Assembly: GCA_017528825.1 (NCBI GenBank)
Contig: JAFXOI010000019.1
Coordinates: 1-46,789 of the forward strand
Length of the DNA stretch: 46,789 nucleotides
Origin: Elusimicrobiaceae bacterium
GTDB taxonomy: Bacteria; Elusimicrobiota; Elusimicrobia; Elusimicrobiales; Elusimicrobiaceae
Reading direction: 5' to 3'
Position numbers and translations under genes: made by a program. How positions within the stretch are numbered: the stretch's first letter is position 1; every line of letters starts with the position of its first letter. The notes beneath the pieces are model-generated. The model saw only the letters and a list, made by a program, of their open reading frames with translations, ran no database searches and was not told the DNA's origin. Shown in pieces: positions 30,863-40,235 of this stretch.

Positions 30863-32776
30863 ATGCAACTAGGATTTATAAAAGTAGCCGCGGCAGTTCC
30901 CCAAGTACGTGTCGGAGATTGCCAGTATAATTTACAACAAACTCTATCCTTACTGCATCGGGCAGCAAAGGAGGGAGCTGAATTGGTGGTATTTCCGGAA
31001 TTGGGCCTTACCGGATATACTTGTGCGGATTTGTTTCATCAATCTTTGCTTTTAGACCAAGCCGAACACTCTCTGCAACAATTACTTCAACAAACTTCCC
31101 ATTTGCCATTAATATCGGCGGTAGGAATGCCGCTGCGCATAGGGAACGCTTTGTACAATGTCGCCGTTGTTTTTCAGAAAGGTAAGATTTTAGGGGTAGT
31201 TCCCAAAAGTTTTTTACCCAATTATGCGGAGTTTTATGAAAAACGCTGGTTTGATAGCGGTGCTGAAACGGAAGTTTCGGAAATTGAGTTAGCCGGTCAA
31301 ACCGTTGCTTTTGGGACCAACTTGCTATTCCAATATGGACCGGCTGTGCTAGGAGTGGAACTTTGTGAAGATTTATGGGTGCCGATTCCCCCTTCTTCTA
31401 AAGCGGCATTGGCCGGAGCTAACATTATCTTAAATTTGTCAGCCAGTAATGAACTAACCGGCAAGCATACTTATTTGGAACAATTAATCTTGCAACAATC
31501 CGCTCGTTGTTGTTGCGGATATGTATATGCTTCTGCGGGAATCGGAGAGTCTTCTACGGATTTAGTTTTTACAGGAAATGGTTTAATTGCGGAAAACGGC
31601 GCATGGCTAACGCGTACGGCTCGTTTTGTGCCCAGTGAACAATTAGTGATTACGGAAATGGACGTGGAAAAATTGCAGGCAGAACGCCGTTTTCGAACTT
31701 CTTTTGCGCAAGAAAAGACGAACCCGTTCCGTATCATTCAAGCAATTGCCCCCGCGCGCACAAAGTTGCAGCTTACACGTTCTGTAGCGGAGCATCCTTT
31801 TGTGCCGGCTGATGGCGTAAAATTGGCTCCGCGTTGTGAAGAAATTATCCAAATTCAAACGCATGGTTTAATGCAACGCTTGCGCCATACACATTGTCAA
31901 CGGGTCGTACTAGGGATTTCCGGCGGACTGGATAGCACGTTGGCATTATTGGTGAGCGTACGTGCTTTTGATCAGCTGGGACTACCGCGCAAAGGTATTA
32001 TAGGGGTTACCATGCCTTGTTTTGGCACAACGGACCGCACGTATTCTAACGCCATTTCTTTGATGAAAGCATTGCAAATTACCCGTAAGGAAATTAACAT
32101 TCGGGCGGCTGTTACGCAACATCTAAAAGATTTACAACATCCTCTTTCTTCACGGGATGTGACGTATGAGAACGCACAAGCGCGCGAACGTACGCAGGTG
32201 CTAATGGATGTGGCAAACCAGCAACAGGCCTTGGTAATAGGTACAGGAGATTTATCGGAACTGGCTTTGGGTTGGGCTACATATAACGGGGATCACATGA
32301 GCATGTATGGAGTTAATGCCGGGGTTCCTAAAACATTGGTGCGATATTTGGTGCATTATAGTGCAGACAGCACGAATATCGCTTCTCTAAAAAAGACTTT
32401 AACGGATATTTTAGATACCCCTGTCAGTCCCGAACTGTTACCACCTTCCGGTAAGAATATTTCTCAGAAAACAGAAGATTTAGTAGGACCTTACGAGTTG
32501 CATGATTTCTTCTTGTATTACTTTTTGCGCTTTGGATTTTCTCCGGCCAAAATAGCTTTTTTAGCCCAGTATGCTTTCGGAAAAAAATATAAAAAAGCAA
32601 TAATCAAGAAATGGCTGCTCGTTTTTATAAAACGTTTTTTTTCGCAACAATTTAAGCGTTCTTGTTTACCAGACGGTCCCAAAGTGGGATCGGTGAGTTT
32701 ATCCCCCCGAGGAGATTGGCGCATGCCTTCGGATATGTCTGCAGCGTTGTGGACCAAAGAGGTGGAAAAATTGTAA
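30863..32776 (+). CDS. nadE: Glutamine-dependent NAD+ synthase
   Basis: 637 residues: an N-terminal carbon-nitrogen hydrolase (glutaminase) domain and a C-terminal NAD synthase domain. Converts nicotinate adenine dinucleotide to NAD+ using ammonia from glutamine. The glutaminase triad is visible as Glu46 (VVFPELGLTGY), Lys in VVPKSFLPNYAEFYE (~113) and Cys in GVELCEDLWVP (~172). The synthase part has the P-loop GISGGLDSTLALL (~351-363), TMPCFGTTDRTYSNA, GTGDLSELALGW (~465-476) and YNGDHMSMYGVNAG. The ATG lies directly after the promoter, without a binding site. Confidence 0.94.
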   Translation: MQLGFIKVAAAVPQVRVGDCQYNLQQTLSLLHRAAKEGAELVVFPELGLTGYTCADLFHQSLLLDQAEHSLQQLLQQTSHLPLISAVGMPLRIGNALYNVAVVFQKGKILGVVPKSFLPNYAEFYEKRWFDSGAETEVSEIELAGQTVAFGTNLLFQYGPAVLGVELCEDLWVPIPPSSKAALAGANIILNLSASNELTGKHTYLEQLILQQSARCCCGYVYASAGIGESSTDLVFTGNGLIAENGAWLTRTARFVPSEQLVITEMDVEKLQAERRFRTSFAQEKTNPFRIIQAIAPARTKLQLTRSVAEHPFVPADGVKLAPRCEEIIQIQTHGLMQRLRHTHCQRVVLGISGGLDSTLALLVSVRAFDQLGLPRKGIIGVTMPCFGTTDRTYSNAISLMKALQITRKEINIRAAVTQHLKDLQHPLSSRDVTYENAQARERTQVLMDVANQQQALVIGTGDLSELALGWATYNGDHMSMYGVNAGVPKTLVRYLVHYSADSTNIASLKKTLTDILDTPVSPELLPPSGKNISQKTEDLVGPYELHDFFLYYFLRFGFSPAKIAFLAQYAFGKKYKKAIIKKWLLVFIKRFFSQQFKRSCLPDGPKVGSVSLSPRGDWRMPSDMSAALWTKEVEKL

Positions 32777-32783
32777 ATTCTAC

Positions 32784-32812
32784 TTGAAAATATTTGTTTT
32801 TTAAGTTAGACT
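32784..32812 (+). promoter_or_regulatory. Sigma-70-type promoter of the small secreted-protein gene
   Basis: TTGAAA (32784), 17-base spacer, TAGACT (32807). It gives a short 5' end of ~35-40 bases including the ACTAGGAG binding site. Confidence 0.55.
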
Positions 32813-32855
32813 TATTATATAGTGTATGTGTAAACTACAAACTAGGAGAAAACGT

Positions 32856-33533
32856 ATGAGAAAAAATTTATTGTTCGTTTCGCTTTTTTTGGCGGCTGCG
32901 ATAGGCGCACAGGCGGATGGATTGAAGTTTGTCACCACACTTTCGCAACCGGTGGGAGTGTTTCAGAATATAGAAGCGGTGGATGCGAATGCCACTTCTA
33001 ACATTTATTCGGTGAACTTTTGCCGCGATACGGTGGCTCGTGGCGGTTCCATTTCCAGCAAAAAAGCGACTGTGGTTACCGACTTATTATTGACCAAGCC
33101 ATCTTCCGTGTTATCAAGTGCGGATGGTGTGGATAACCTTGTGGTGAAATCTTTCCAATTAAAAGGAAGCGATTTGAATACAGACGCGCTTCAAACAAGC
33201 ATTCCATCTGTGAAAGCGAAATCGTTACAAGCTCAAAATATAGCTCTTACCACTACTTCTTTGATTCCTGAAAAAGGTGTAAAGATTTGGGTAAAAGACA
33301 CCATTCTGCAAAGAGCTTTTCCCAATAATAGTAGCCACAATATGTCGACGGTAGTGGCTTCTATGAATGCGAAAATGAATATTCCGAACGTAGCGGTTTA
33401 TAGCACCGGCCCTGAAAGCGCTAATTTAGCTAGCAATATGAGATGGCACTCCATTGCCTGCGCTACCGGAGAAACTTCTTGCAATTCCACTAACGCGAGC
33501 AAAACTCGTATCTTACTTGGAGACAAAAATTAA
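32856..33533 (+). CDS. Secreted protein of unknown function
   Basis: 225 residues from the ATG at 32856, chosen for CTAGGAG upstream; an in-frame ATG at 32826 would add ten residues before the signal peptide. Signal peptide MRKNLLFVSLFLAAAIGAQA. The mature part is rich in Ser, Thr, Asn and Val with few charged residues, and reads like a beta-strand protein (SVNFCRDTVARGGSISSKKA, VVKSFQLKGSDLNT, AKSLQAQNIALTTTSL). Three Cys (one near 45, two near 198-204). No family recognised. Flanked by its own promoter and a strong terminator, so it is a single-gene unit. Confidence 0.7.
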   Translation: MRKNLLFVSLFLAAAIGAQADGLKFVTTLSQPVGVFQNIEAVDANATSNIYSVNFCRDTVARGGSISSKKATVVTDLLLTKPSSVLSSADGVDNLVVKSFQLKGSDLNTDALQTSIPSVKAKSLQAQNIALTTTSLIPEKGVKIWVKDTILQRAFPNNSSHNMSTVVASMNAKMNIPNVAVYSTGPESANLASNMRWHSIACATGETSCNSTNASKTRILLGDKN

Positions 33534-33548
33534 GTTTGTTATCTTCAA

Positions 33549-33583
33549 TAAAAAACCTCCCGGTTAATCCGGGAGGTTTTTTA
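33549..33583 (+). terminator. Bidirectional terminator after the secreted-protein gene
   Basis: AAAAAACCTCCCGG TTAAT CCGGGAGGTTTTTT, perfect stem with T runs on both strands; it also serves the convergent AsmA-like gene. Confidence 0.9.
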
Positions 33584-33605
33584 TTGCTACTACCCTATGC
33601 AATGA

Positions 33606-35780
33606 TTATTGATTTTTTTCCTTATCTTTCTTAAATAAACCGCTTATATTTTTTACAGTATTAACAGCCGTATTGACGGTAGAGGATACAGCTTGAGACC
33701 CTGTATTTACTACCGTTTTACCGGCATCCTTGGCGGTGTGTACGGTGGAACTGGCCACTTTTCCGGGAGTCTTATAGTTGACAATTCCCCCCACCAGCGA
33801 TACGGCAGTTTTTGTAATGTCTAATTTGCCGGACGGATTGCTAGTTGTGCCGCCGATTTTAATCACAATAGGTGTTTGGGAAGTTAACACGGTGGCTTTT
33901 ACACGCATGTCTAAGGCATCGGTTTTGAAGTTAATATTCCCGGTGGCGGTCATATTGCTGATAGCGGAATTAAAGTGGGTTTCTTCTATATTCATCAGCC
34001 CATTATTAAACTGATAAGTACCCGAACCGGAAGAGAATTTAATCTGGCCGGAATTCTCCGATGGCTGGAATAGATTAATACCAAGTTTAGAGGTCACTTT
34101 CTTGACTAGTGTAAGCGGTAAAAGCAGAATTTTGACAATTTTGTTATCCTTTACAAAAGTCATTAAGTCATTGATCGTTCCTTCTTGCAAATCAAAAGAT
34201 ATAGTGCCGTTTGCCTGCTTGAGTGAGGCGCTGGCTTTAGTTAGGGATACATTTAAGCTCGCACCTGTTGACGAAAAATAGGGAACGGCAATTTCTCCGA
34301 CAGTAAGCGTGCCTTTTAGGTTAAACAACGTTTCTGCAGTAGCACTTTGTGAAGAGGGGGCCGTTTCCACAGGAGTATCCGAAACGTTTTGTTCCGTATC
34401 GCTACCAGAGGAAGTAGAGAAAGTATCTAATTTGAGTTTAGACAAATTGGCCTGAAACAAGATATCCAGCACGCTTCCCAAATCTTTGTAGGTAAAAGAG
34501 AGAGAGAAGGGTTCTTGATTCAAATTACCGGTAATTTTGGGAGAAGTAATTTCTGCCAAAGAGGCTAATGTAATGTTTCCGCTCATTTCTGAGACGGTGA
34601 CTGGCGGATATTGTACAGCCACTTTATCTAACGTGATAGTTCCATGTACATCTTGTTTGTCTTTTTTATCCGTGGCGGTCAATTGGCCGGTAATCTTTCC
34701 TTTCATGCCAAAACCATCCAGCAAGTTTGTCATGGAAGCTAACTGAGTGAGATTCAAATTGATATCGTTTTGGATGTTGTAAGACGGAGTATCTCCCCCC
34801 CAACCGACCTTTCCGACGGCTAATATGGAAGAGTCCGATACCGCCAATTTAGCCTGTGATAGCGTAAACAAGGAGTTATCCAAATCAGCTACGCCATCTG
34901 CCTCAAAGGAAATATTCGGTAATACGAAATGGGGTAAATCCGGTGCTAATTCCGCCAGGGCTGTGTTCGAAACACCGGATATTAGCCCTTGTAAATTTAC
35001 AGTGGGCTGATTAAAGTTTTTTACGCCTCCCTTCAAAGCGAGGGTAATTTCTCGATAATTCGTATCTAAATTTTGTAGGGTGACGTAGGCCTGCGCAAGA
35101 TCTAGATTGCTTAAATTAATCGTTAAATTACTTTTAATGGGAAGCGAAATGTTTTGTCGCTCATCTTGATAACCAAGATTAAATTGTAACCGTGCATCAA
35201 AGGGAGATGTTAAATCAAAATCTTTAACATCTACATTCAAATTTGTGACGGAAACTTGTAAATTCTCTTGTTGGTCTTTATAAAAGACGGCACAGTTTCT
35301 GGTATACACATGTTCGGCCAACAAATCGAAGAATTGTGTAGAGGAATCGCTGCCGGAAGAAGTATCCTCTTGCGGTTCTGTCGTTGAAGATTGCGTTAAA
35401 TCCTCAAAATTAAATTTTCCCTCTTTATCTTTTATTAAGTTTATCTGTAAGCCCTTGAGCCCGACGGTAGAAATGTTAATTTGCTTTTTAAGCAACGGTT
35501 TTAATTTCAGCTTTACAACAACATTGTCTGCTCGAATGAAAGTGCCTTGCTCGAAAGTTGTACTTTCCGAAATAGCTAAATCTTTTAAGGTAATACCAAT
35601 CAGATTAAATGATAAGTCCGAAAAAGTAATTTCACGTTTCAACGTGTTTTGTGCATACGTTTGTATAATGGACTTAATTTTTTCTTCAGGAAAGATGGCC
35701 TTTAACGTAAAAAACGCTGCCACCAATAATACAGCCGCCACACCGGCTAAGATACCAACCCATTTAAGTAATTTTTTCAT
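33606..35780 (-). CDS. AsmA-family protein (inner-membrane-anchored, periplasmic)
   Basis: 724 residues. One N-terminal membrane helix (GILAGVAAVLLVAAFFTLKA, about 9-28) followed by the AsmA/TamB-type start: KSIIQTYAQNTLKREITFSD, then LIGITLKDLAISES and a long series of beta-rich segments. The C-terminal region shows the family pattern (GSGTYQFNNGLMNIEETHFN, ATGNINFKTDALDMRVKATV, KIGGTTSNPSGKLDITK). AsmA-like proteins span the periplasm and are linked to outer-membrane lipid and protein transport. Low-complexity Ser/Thr/Glu insertions lie at ~130-148 and ~450-478. Confidence 0.85.
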   Translation of the reverse strand: MKKLLKWVGILAGVAAVLLVAAFFTLKAIFPEEKIKSIIQTYAQNTLKREITFSDLSFNLIGITLKDLAISESTTFEQGTFIRADNVVVKLKLKPLLKKQINISTVGLKGLQINLIKDKEGKFNFEDLTQSSTTEPQEDTSSGSDSSTQFFDLLAEHVYTRNCAVFYKDQQENLQVSVTNLNVDVKDFDLTSPFDARLQFNLGYQDERQNISLPIKSNLTINLSNLDLAQAYVTLQNLDTNYREITLALKGGVKNFNQPTVNLQGLISGVSNTALAELAPDLPHFVLPNISFEADGVADLDNSLFTLSQAKLAVSDSSILAVGKVGWGGDTPSYNIQNDINLNLTQLASMTNLLDGFGMKGKITGQLTATDKKDKQDVHGTITLDKVAVQYPPVTVSEMSGNITLASLAEITSPKITGNLNQEPFSLSFTYKDLGSVLDILFQANLSKLKLDTFSTSSGSDTEQNVSDTPVETAPSSQSATAETLFNLKGTLTVGEIAVPYFSSTGASLNVSLTKASASLKQANGTISFDLQEGTINDLMTFVKDNKIVKILLLPLTLVKKVTSKLGINLFQPSENSGQIKFSSGSGTYQFNNGLMNIEETHFNSAISNMTATGNINFKTDALDMRVKATVLTSQTPIVIKIGGTTSNPSGKLDITKTAVSLVGGIVNYKTPGKVASSTVHTAKDAGKTVVNTGSQAVSSTVNTAVNTVKNISGLFKKDKEKNQ

Positions 35781-35823
35781 ACTCCTTATTATACCAATTT
35801 GTCGTCAGGAGGTATGAAAAGAA

Positions 35824-36111
35824 CTATTTTTTATGCTCGTTGATATCGCCGATGTCTATTACATTGTCTTTGGGAGCGGTTAGCGTAGCACGATATTTGT
35901 CCAAATCGCGACGTATTACCGCCAATACGAGTAATATAAACGTCACGTCATCGGTAATACCTAAAATCGGCAATACATCCGGTAGTAAATCGATTGGACT
36001 GACGAAATAAAATATGCAAAATAATACCAAAAAAAACGTTTTCCACGGCATCGGATAACGCCGCTGTAAAATCGCTTTACTCATTGCAAAAAAGGTAAGA
36101 ATATCTCTCAT
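35824..36111 (-). CDS. DUF1232 (YkvA-like) small membrane protein
   Basis: 95 residues. The family signature FYFVSPIDLLPDVLPILGIT followed by DDV is present at about 34-56, within two hydrophobic segments. DUF1232 proteins are small membrane proteins of unknown function. A second ATG ten codons in (MSKAILQRR) is possible. It is upstream of the AsmA-like gene on the same strand with a 43-base gap. Confidence 0.8.
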   Translation of the reverse strand: MRDILTFFAMSKAILQRRYPMPWKTFFLVLFCIFYFVSPIDLLPDVLPILGITDDVTFILLVLAVIRRDLDKYRATLTAPKDNVIDIGDINEHKK

Positions 36112-36220
36112 ATCTTCATTTAATTATTTTTGGGCGAGCTATGCAAGGCCCCCTTCACACTTGGCGTAGATTGCGGCTGAGTAATACGCGCATTTTATTG
36201 CCTGCCATATATAAGTATTA

Positions 36221-36250
36221 TAAAAAAAGAGAGTCTAAAAAGACTCTCTT
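36221..36250 (-). terminator. Terminator of the paired membrane-protein operon
   Basis: AAGAGAGTCT/AGACTCTCTT hairpin with a four-base loop; on the minus strand it ends in TTTTTTTATA, nine bases past the stop at 36259. Confidence 0.85.
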
Positions 36251-36258
36251 GAAAAAGA

Positions 36259-37083
36259 TTACTTTTGTTCTGTCTGCTCAAATAATTTGGGAGATAAGTC
36301 TAAATACAAAGCAATCAAAGGTACCTGATATATCAGCGTCATAAAAGCAATTGGAATGATTGCCAAGAAACTGACTATGTACCGACTGACCGGTAGTAAA
36401 ATCCAACTAATTGCTCCGAGCAGTCCTATGGCTAACATAGTGATTATAGAAACGATGATAGAGATCAACAACAATATGAATAACAGACCCACCGTATGCC
36501 AAAAATGTCCTTTAACTAACTGGTACGAGGAAGAAAAACAAGTTACAAGGGGCAAATCCGTCAATAACAATAAATAGGGAACAAATATCCAATATATAAT
36601 TGTTACTAACAAAAGTAAGATAAAAAAGAGAATCCATATTGCTACCAATCCCCAAGCTACTAACGGTGCGGCCGCAAGTAAATAGAGAATGAGCCAGCAA
36701 ATACCGAAGGCCACGGCCGCTCCGGCGCCTATCACGAGCATGTAAAGCAAAGATCCTAAGATTAAGCGCGGAAGACGATATAAAGCCAAGGCCCAACTTT
36801 CTGTTAGGTTTTGCGTGTGTTTACAGATATATAGTATTAAAGCACTTACAAACCAGCTAGATAGCAAAGTGCTCAGCACCGATGCCGTTAACGATTGCCA
36901 AAGATTTGGCTGAGTGGTAACGGCCTGAATAGGATCAAATCCTACCAATATCCCTTTTATGAACCAACTGGCTGCCGGCGCACAAGCAGCCAACAAGAAA
37001 AATGGAAGAAATCTCTTCATTATTTCTTGCCAACTGCGTTCCAACAAATCTTGAAAGTCTAATACATTATCTGTTTCGTTCAT
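36259..37083 (-). CDS. Polytopic membrane protein, unknown
   Basis: 274 residues with about six membrane helices. N-terminus FQDLLERSWQEIMKRFLPFF is amphipathic, followed by helices near 25-50, 68-90, 105-140, 142-172, 195-228 and 232-255. The end VPLIALYLDLSPKLF resembles the end of the helical part of the upstream gene (IMTGLFLNLEYLDRS), and both resemble the YIP1/GDPD-membrane-domain style of multi-helix proteins. Function not known. Its ATG overlaps the stop of the preceding gene by four bases, so they are translated together and probably form a complex. Confidence 0.65.
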   Translation of the reverse strand: MNETDNVLDFQDLLERSWQEIMKRFLPFFLLAACAPAASWFIKGILVGFDPIQAVTTQPNLWQSLTASVLSTLLSSWFVSALILYICKHTQNLTESWALALYRLPRLILGSLLYMLVIGAGAAVAFGICWLILYLLAAAPLVAWGLVAIWILFFILLLLVTIIYWIFVPYLLLLTDLPLVTCFSSSYQLVKGHFWHTVGLLFILLLISIIVSIITMLAIGLLGAISWILLPVSRYIVSFLAIIPIAFMTLIYQVPLIALYLDLSPKLFEQTEQK

Positions 37084-38246
37084 AGGGGTTTGTCCGATAT
37101 TTTAATAGAGTTTTGCTCATCCGGTTCTTGCTGTTGTTTATTTTGTGTCTGCTGATTATGCATTTTGCGTTCATTTTCAGCTAGCTGACGAGCCATATCT
37201 TCATCAAACAGGATGGTTGGCATGCGATCTTCTTCTTGATCTAAGGTTTGCGGTAGGTGGTCTGTGGCACTATATACTTCCTGCAGATGGCGTTCCGTCG
37301 AATCATCCGGCTGCGTATTAATGGATGCTTGTGTTACTGAAATATCTAAATCTTCCGGCTGAATCGGTTGCGGCGGTTCTACGGGGTCAGCATGTACTTT
37401 CTCAGCCGATAAAGGCGGTAAAGGAACGATAGCGGATCTGTCTAGATATTCCAAGTTTAAGAACAGTCCGGTCATGATTGCCTGAAAGGTAATGAGAACG
37501 TACAAGTAAATCATAGCGGCTAATATAGCAGCTCCTATCAGATAAATAGGAGAAAGGGTCGATAACCACATCATCAATTGAAATTGTAAAGCCATCGGGT
37601 TGCTCAGTAATTGCGGCAGGAAGGCTTTTACGGCACAGGCGGCGACTAAACCCAATAAAATACATAATACGCCTATAGACAATAAAACAAAGAGAACTCG
37701 TCCATAATGAGCAGACACCAGTCTCCAGCTATATTGCAAACCGGACAACGGACCTTCGCCGCGCAAGGTAATGGCATATTGCGTGAACATAAAGGGTAGC
37801 ATCCCAAATCCAAGACCGATGTATACTAATGCTACGACCCATGCGGAACCGGAAAAGGCCGCTCCTAATAAAATCAAGAACACCGGAATAGACAAAAGAA
37901 TAGAACTAATAATAAAGTAGACAGAAGGAAGGAAAGCTCCTTTGAAACACTCCATAGCGCCAAATCCGGTGCCTTCAATTCTGTCTGCTATGATTTGAAT
38001 AATTGCCGTTGTAAATACCACTCCTAGTAGAGCAGAAAATAAGCCCAAAGGGATTTGCAGCAGCATCATTAATGGGTGTTGTTTGCCTACTAATAAAACA
38101 ATACCTGTAGAGACTGCTACAGCCAATATATTACACAGCATGACCAAAAAGCATAAGAGTATTACAGAACCGAATGCTTGATTGGCGACTTTTAAACTTC
38201 CAAAGATTAAACCAAATATAGATACCGGACCTTGTTTTAATTCCAT
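37080..38246 (-). CDS. Polytopic membrane protein with acidic, Gln-rich cytoplasmic tail
   Basis: 388 residues. Six or seven membrane helices occupy residues ~20-270, including the PLSGLQYSWRLVSAHYGRVL segment between helices (~161-180), which has a counterpart in its partner (FSSSYQLVKGHFWHTVGL). The last ~115 residues are hydrophilic (DPVEPPQPIQPEDLDIS, then NERKMHNQQTQNKQQQEPDE) with no fold I recognise. Paired by a four-base overlap with the downstream membrane protein. Unknown function. Confidence 0.65.
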   Translation of the reverse strand: MELKQGPVSIFGLIFGSLKVANQAFGSVILLCFLVMLCNILAVAVSTGIVLLVGKQHPLMMLLQIPLGLFSALLGVVFTTAIIQIIADRIEGTGFGAMECFKGAFLPSVYFIISSILLSIPVFLILLGAAFSGSAWVVALVYIGLGFGMLPFMFTQYAITLRGEGPLSGLQYSWRLVSAHYGRVLFVLLSIGVLCILLGLVAACAVKAFLPQLLSNPMALQFQLMMWLSTLSPIYLIGAAILAAMIYLYVLITFQAIMTGLFLNLEYLDRSAIVPLPPLSAEKVHADPVEPPQPIQPEDLDISVTQASINTQPDDSTERHLQEVYSATDHLPQTLDQEEDRMPTILFDEDMARQLAENERKMHNQQTQNKQQQEPDEQNSIKISDKPL

Positions 38247-38304
38247 ATAATTTCCTCAAGTTTATTATATCAAAAAGCAAGCTATTCTCTTATCTTAGCA
38301 GAAT

Positions 38305-39486
38305 TTACGAATTATTGAAAGAGTTTGCAACAGCCTGTGCACTGGCCCAGGCCCAATGCAAATTGTATCCCCCCACTCTGCCCGTTACGTCCAGTGCCTC
38401 TCCGATTACAAATAAACCGTTTTGCTTTTTACACTGCAAAGTATTTGGGTCAAATTGAGAGACTTCTATTCCACCGGCTGTTACTTCAGCTTGTGTATAT
38501 CCCATGGTGCCGGCGGGTATAAAATCAAAATGTTGCAGACGTTTGGCCGCCGCGATTAAGACAGATTTGGTAGTGTTTGAGGCAGATTGGTCTAATTCTT
38601 GCAATAAAGTAGCCGCAATTTTAGTAGGAATGTAAGGAGACAATAATTTAGAAAATAAAACATTCTTTTGTTTATGATCTTGCAAAAAAGTACACACATC
38701 AATACGAGGAACAAAATTGATAGAGAGTTTTTTCCCTTCTTCCCAATATAAAGAGGTTTGCAATACGGCCGGTCCACTAATTCCCTGATGGGTAAACAGC
38801 AGATTACCCTGTTCTATATGTTTATCCAATGTGATTTTGACAGATAAAGAATTACCCGTTAGCTCACGGAAAATAGGGCGCCAAGTTGTATCGGCACGCA
38901 AACCTACCAGCGCCGGACGCGGTGACACGGTTTGTAAATCAAGTTGCGGAGCTATTTTCCAAGCCAGCGAAGTAGCTCCTAATTGAGGATAAGACATTCC
39001 CCCACAAGCTAAAACTACATGTCGGGCATATATTTTTCCATTGGAGGTAAGCAGACAAAATTGTTCTGGTTCTGCTAGAATTTGTAACACTTGTGTATTG
39101 AACAAAAAAGAGGTGTGGTTGGCCTTCGCTCGTCGTAACAGCCACGCTGTAACTTCTGTCGCGCGCTGGGTAACAATGCGACCGTCTTCCTTTTCTATAT
39201 AAGGGATGTTATTCTGTTGTAATAGTGCTAATAATTTGTCGGGTGGAAAAGCGGCCAATGCGTGGTGACAAAAATGTTTATGTTTGCTGTAATAATCCTG
39301 CGCAGAAATTTGTCGGTGGGTGATATTGCATTTGCCTCCACCGGTAATGGATAATTTGCGTCCGGCACGAGGATTGTGTTCTATGACTAGCTTGGGAGAC
39401 GAAAAAGATCCCGCGCAAAATAAGCCGGAAGCTCCTGCACCTATGATTACAGTATGCCATGTAGATGAATGTGGATTTTGTGCCAT
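38305..39486 (-). CDS. HI0933/YhiN-type FAD-dependent flavoprotein
   Basis: 393 residues. An N-terminal dinucleotide fold VIIGAGASGLFCAGS (~14-28) and the HI0933-family motifs NPRAGRKLSITGGGKCNITH (~38-57), AFPPDKLLALL, EDGRIVTQRATEVTAWLL (~101-118), HVVLACGGMSYPQLGATS (~155-172), and the C-terminal GEALDVTGRVGGYNLHWAWASA (~361-382). The family binds FAD; its substrate is not known. No partner gene is evident. Confidence 0.88.
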   Translation of the reverse strand: MAQNPHSSTWHTVIIGAGASGLFCAGSFSSPKLVIEHNPRAGRKLSITGGGKCNITHRQISAQDYYSKHKHFCHHALAAFPPDKLLALLQQNNIPYIEKEDGRIVTQRATEVTAWLLRRAKANHTSFLFNTQVLQILAEPEQFCLLTSNGKIYARHVVLACGGMSYPQLGATSLAWKIAPQLDLQTVSPRPALVGLRADTTWRPIFRELTGNSLSVKITLDKHIEQGNLLFTHQGISGPAVLQTSLYWEEGKKLSINFVPRIDVCTFLQDHKQKNVLFSKLLSPYIPTKIAATLLQELDQSASNTTKSVLIAAAKRLQHFDFIPAGTMGYTQAEVTAGGIEVSQFDPNTLQCKKQNGLFVIGEALDVTGRVGGYNLHWAWASAQAVANSFNNS

Positions 39487-39511
39487 GTAGCTAGTATAAC
39501 AAAATTTTTAA

Positions 39512-39540
39512 TGCACAAGACAGGTTTCAAATGCTATACT
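39512..39540 (+). promoter_or_regulatory. Promoter of rubrerythrin
   Basis: TGCACA, a 17-base spacer and TATACT (39535), 39 bases before the ATG; TTAAGGAG lies between. Confidence 0.55.
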
Positions 39541-39579
39541 GTAGACAAGATTTTTAAACCAGTTGTTTAAGGAGATAAT

Positions 39580-40119
39580 ATGGAACTCAAAGGTTCTAAG
39601 ACGGAAAAAAACTTGATGACGGCATTCGCTGGCGAATCTCAGGCGCGCAATAAATATACCTATTATGCGTCTAAGGCTAAAAAAGAAGGTTTTGTTCAAA
39701 TCGCTAAAATTTTTGAAGAAACCGCAAACAATGAAAAAGAACATGCCAAAATGTGGTTCAAAGAATTGCATGGTGGTGAAGTGCCTGCTACCGCGGCCAA
39801 CTTGTTAGATGCCGCTCAGGGCGAAAATTATGAATGGACCGATATGTATGCCGGTTTCGCCGCTACTGCCAAAGAAGAAGGTTTTACTCGTATTGCTGCT
39901 TTGTTTGAGTTGGTAGGTAAAATTGAAAAATCTCATGAAGAACGCTATCGCAAATTGCTGAAAAATATCGAAACTAACGAAGTATTTAGAAAGGCCGGTA
40001 TCGTAATGTGGGAATGCTCTAACTGCGGACATATTCACATCGGCGAAGAAGCCCCCGGCATTTGCCCGGTGTGTGCGCACCCGCAAGCTTACTTTATGGT
40101 ACGCCCTGAAAATTATTAA
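39580..40119 (+). CDS. rbr: Rubrerythrin
   Basis: 179 residues: an N-terminal ferritin-like di-iron domain and a C-terminal rubredoxin-like domain. It reduces hydrogen peroxide in anaerobes. The metal ligands are visible in [20 protein letters not shown] (Glu ~19) and [15 protein letters not shown] (~46-60), and again in [25 protein letters not shown] (~106-130). The rubredoxin centre is CSNCGH...CPVCAH (about 146-168). TTAAGGAG precedes the ATG. Single-gene unit with promoter and terminator. Confidence 0.95.
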   Translation: MELKGSKTEKNLMTAFAGESQARNKYTYYASKAKKEGFVQIAKIFEETANNEKEHAKMWFKELHGGEVPATAANLLDAAQGENYEWTDMYAGFAATAKEEGFTRIAALFELVGKIEKSHEERYRKLLKNIETNEVFRKAGIVMWECSNCGHIHIGEEAPGICPVCAHPQAYFMVRPENY

Positions 40120-40140
40120 GCTGATTGCTTATAATGTATC

Positions 40141-40175
40141 AAAAAACGGAAAGGAACTATCCTTTCCGTTTTTTT
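40141..40175 (+). terminator. Terminator of rubrerythrin
   Basis: AAAAAACGGAAAGG AACTAT CCTTTCCGTTTTTTT, perfect stem with T run. Confidence 0.9.
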
Positions 40176-40207
40176 CAATTTTGTCTACACAAAAACATTA
40201 CTGAGAA

Positions 40208-40235
40208 TTAATCCCTCTTAGCCGATAATTTCCCC
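40208..40235 (-). pseudogene. Possible C-terminal remnant of an MFS gene like the one at 44983
   Basis: On the minus strand this encodes GKLSAKRD and a stop; the intact transporter at 44983 ends GILSAKRD and a stop. About 25 of 29 bases match, and most differences are silent (AAG/AAA, AGG/CGG, TAA/TAG), as expected for a degraded coding copy. No further similarity is visible upstream of it, so only the tail remains if the reading is right. Confidence 0.3.
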
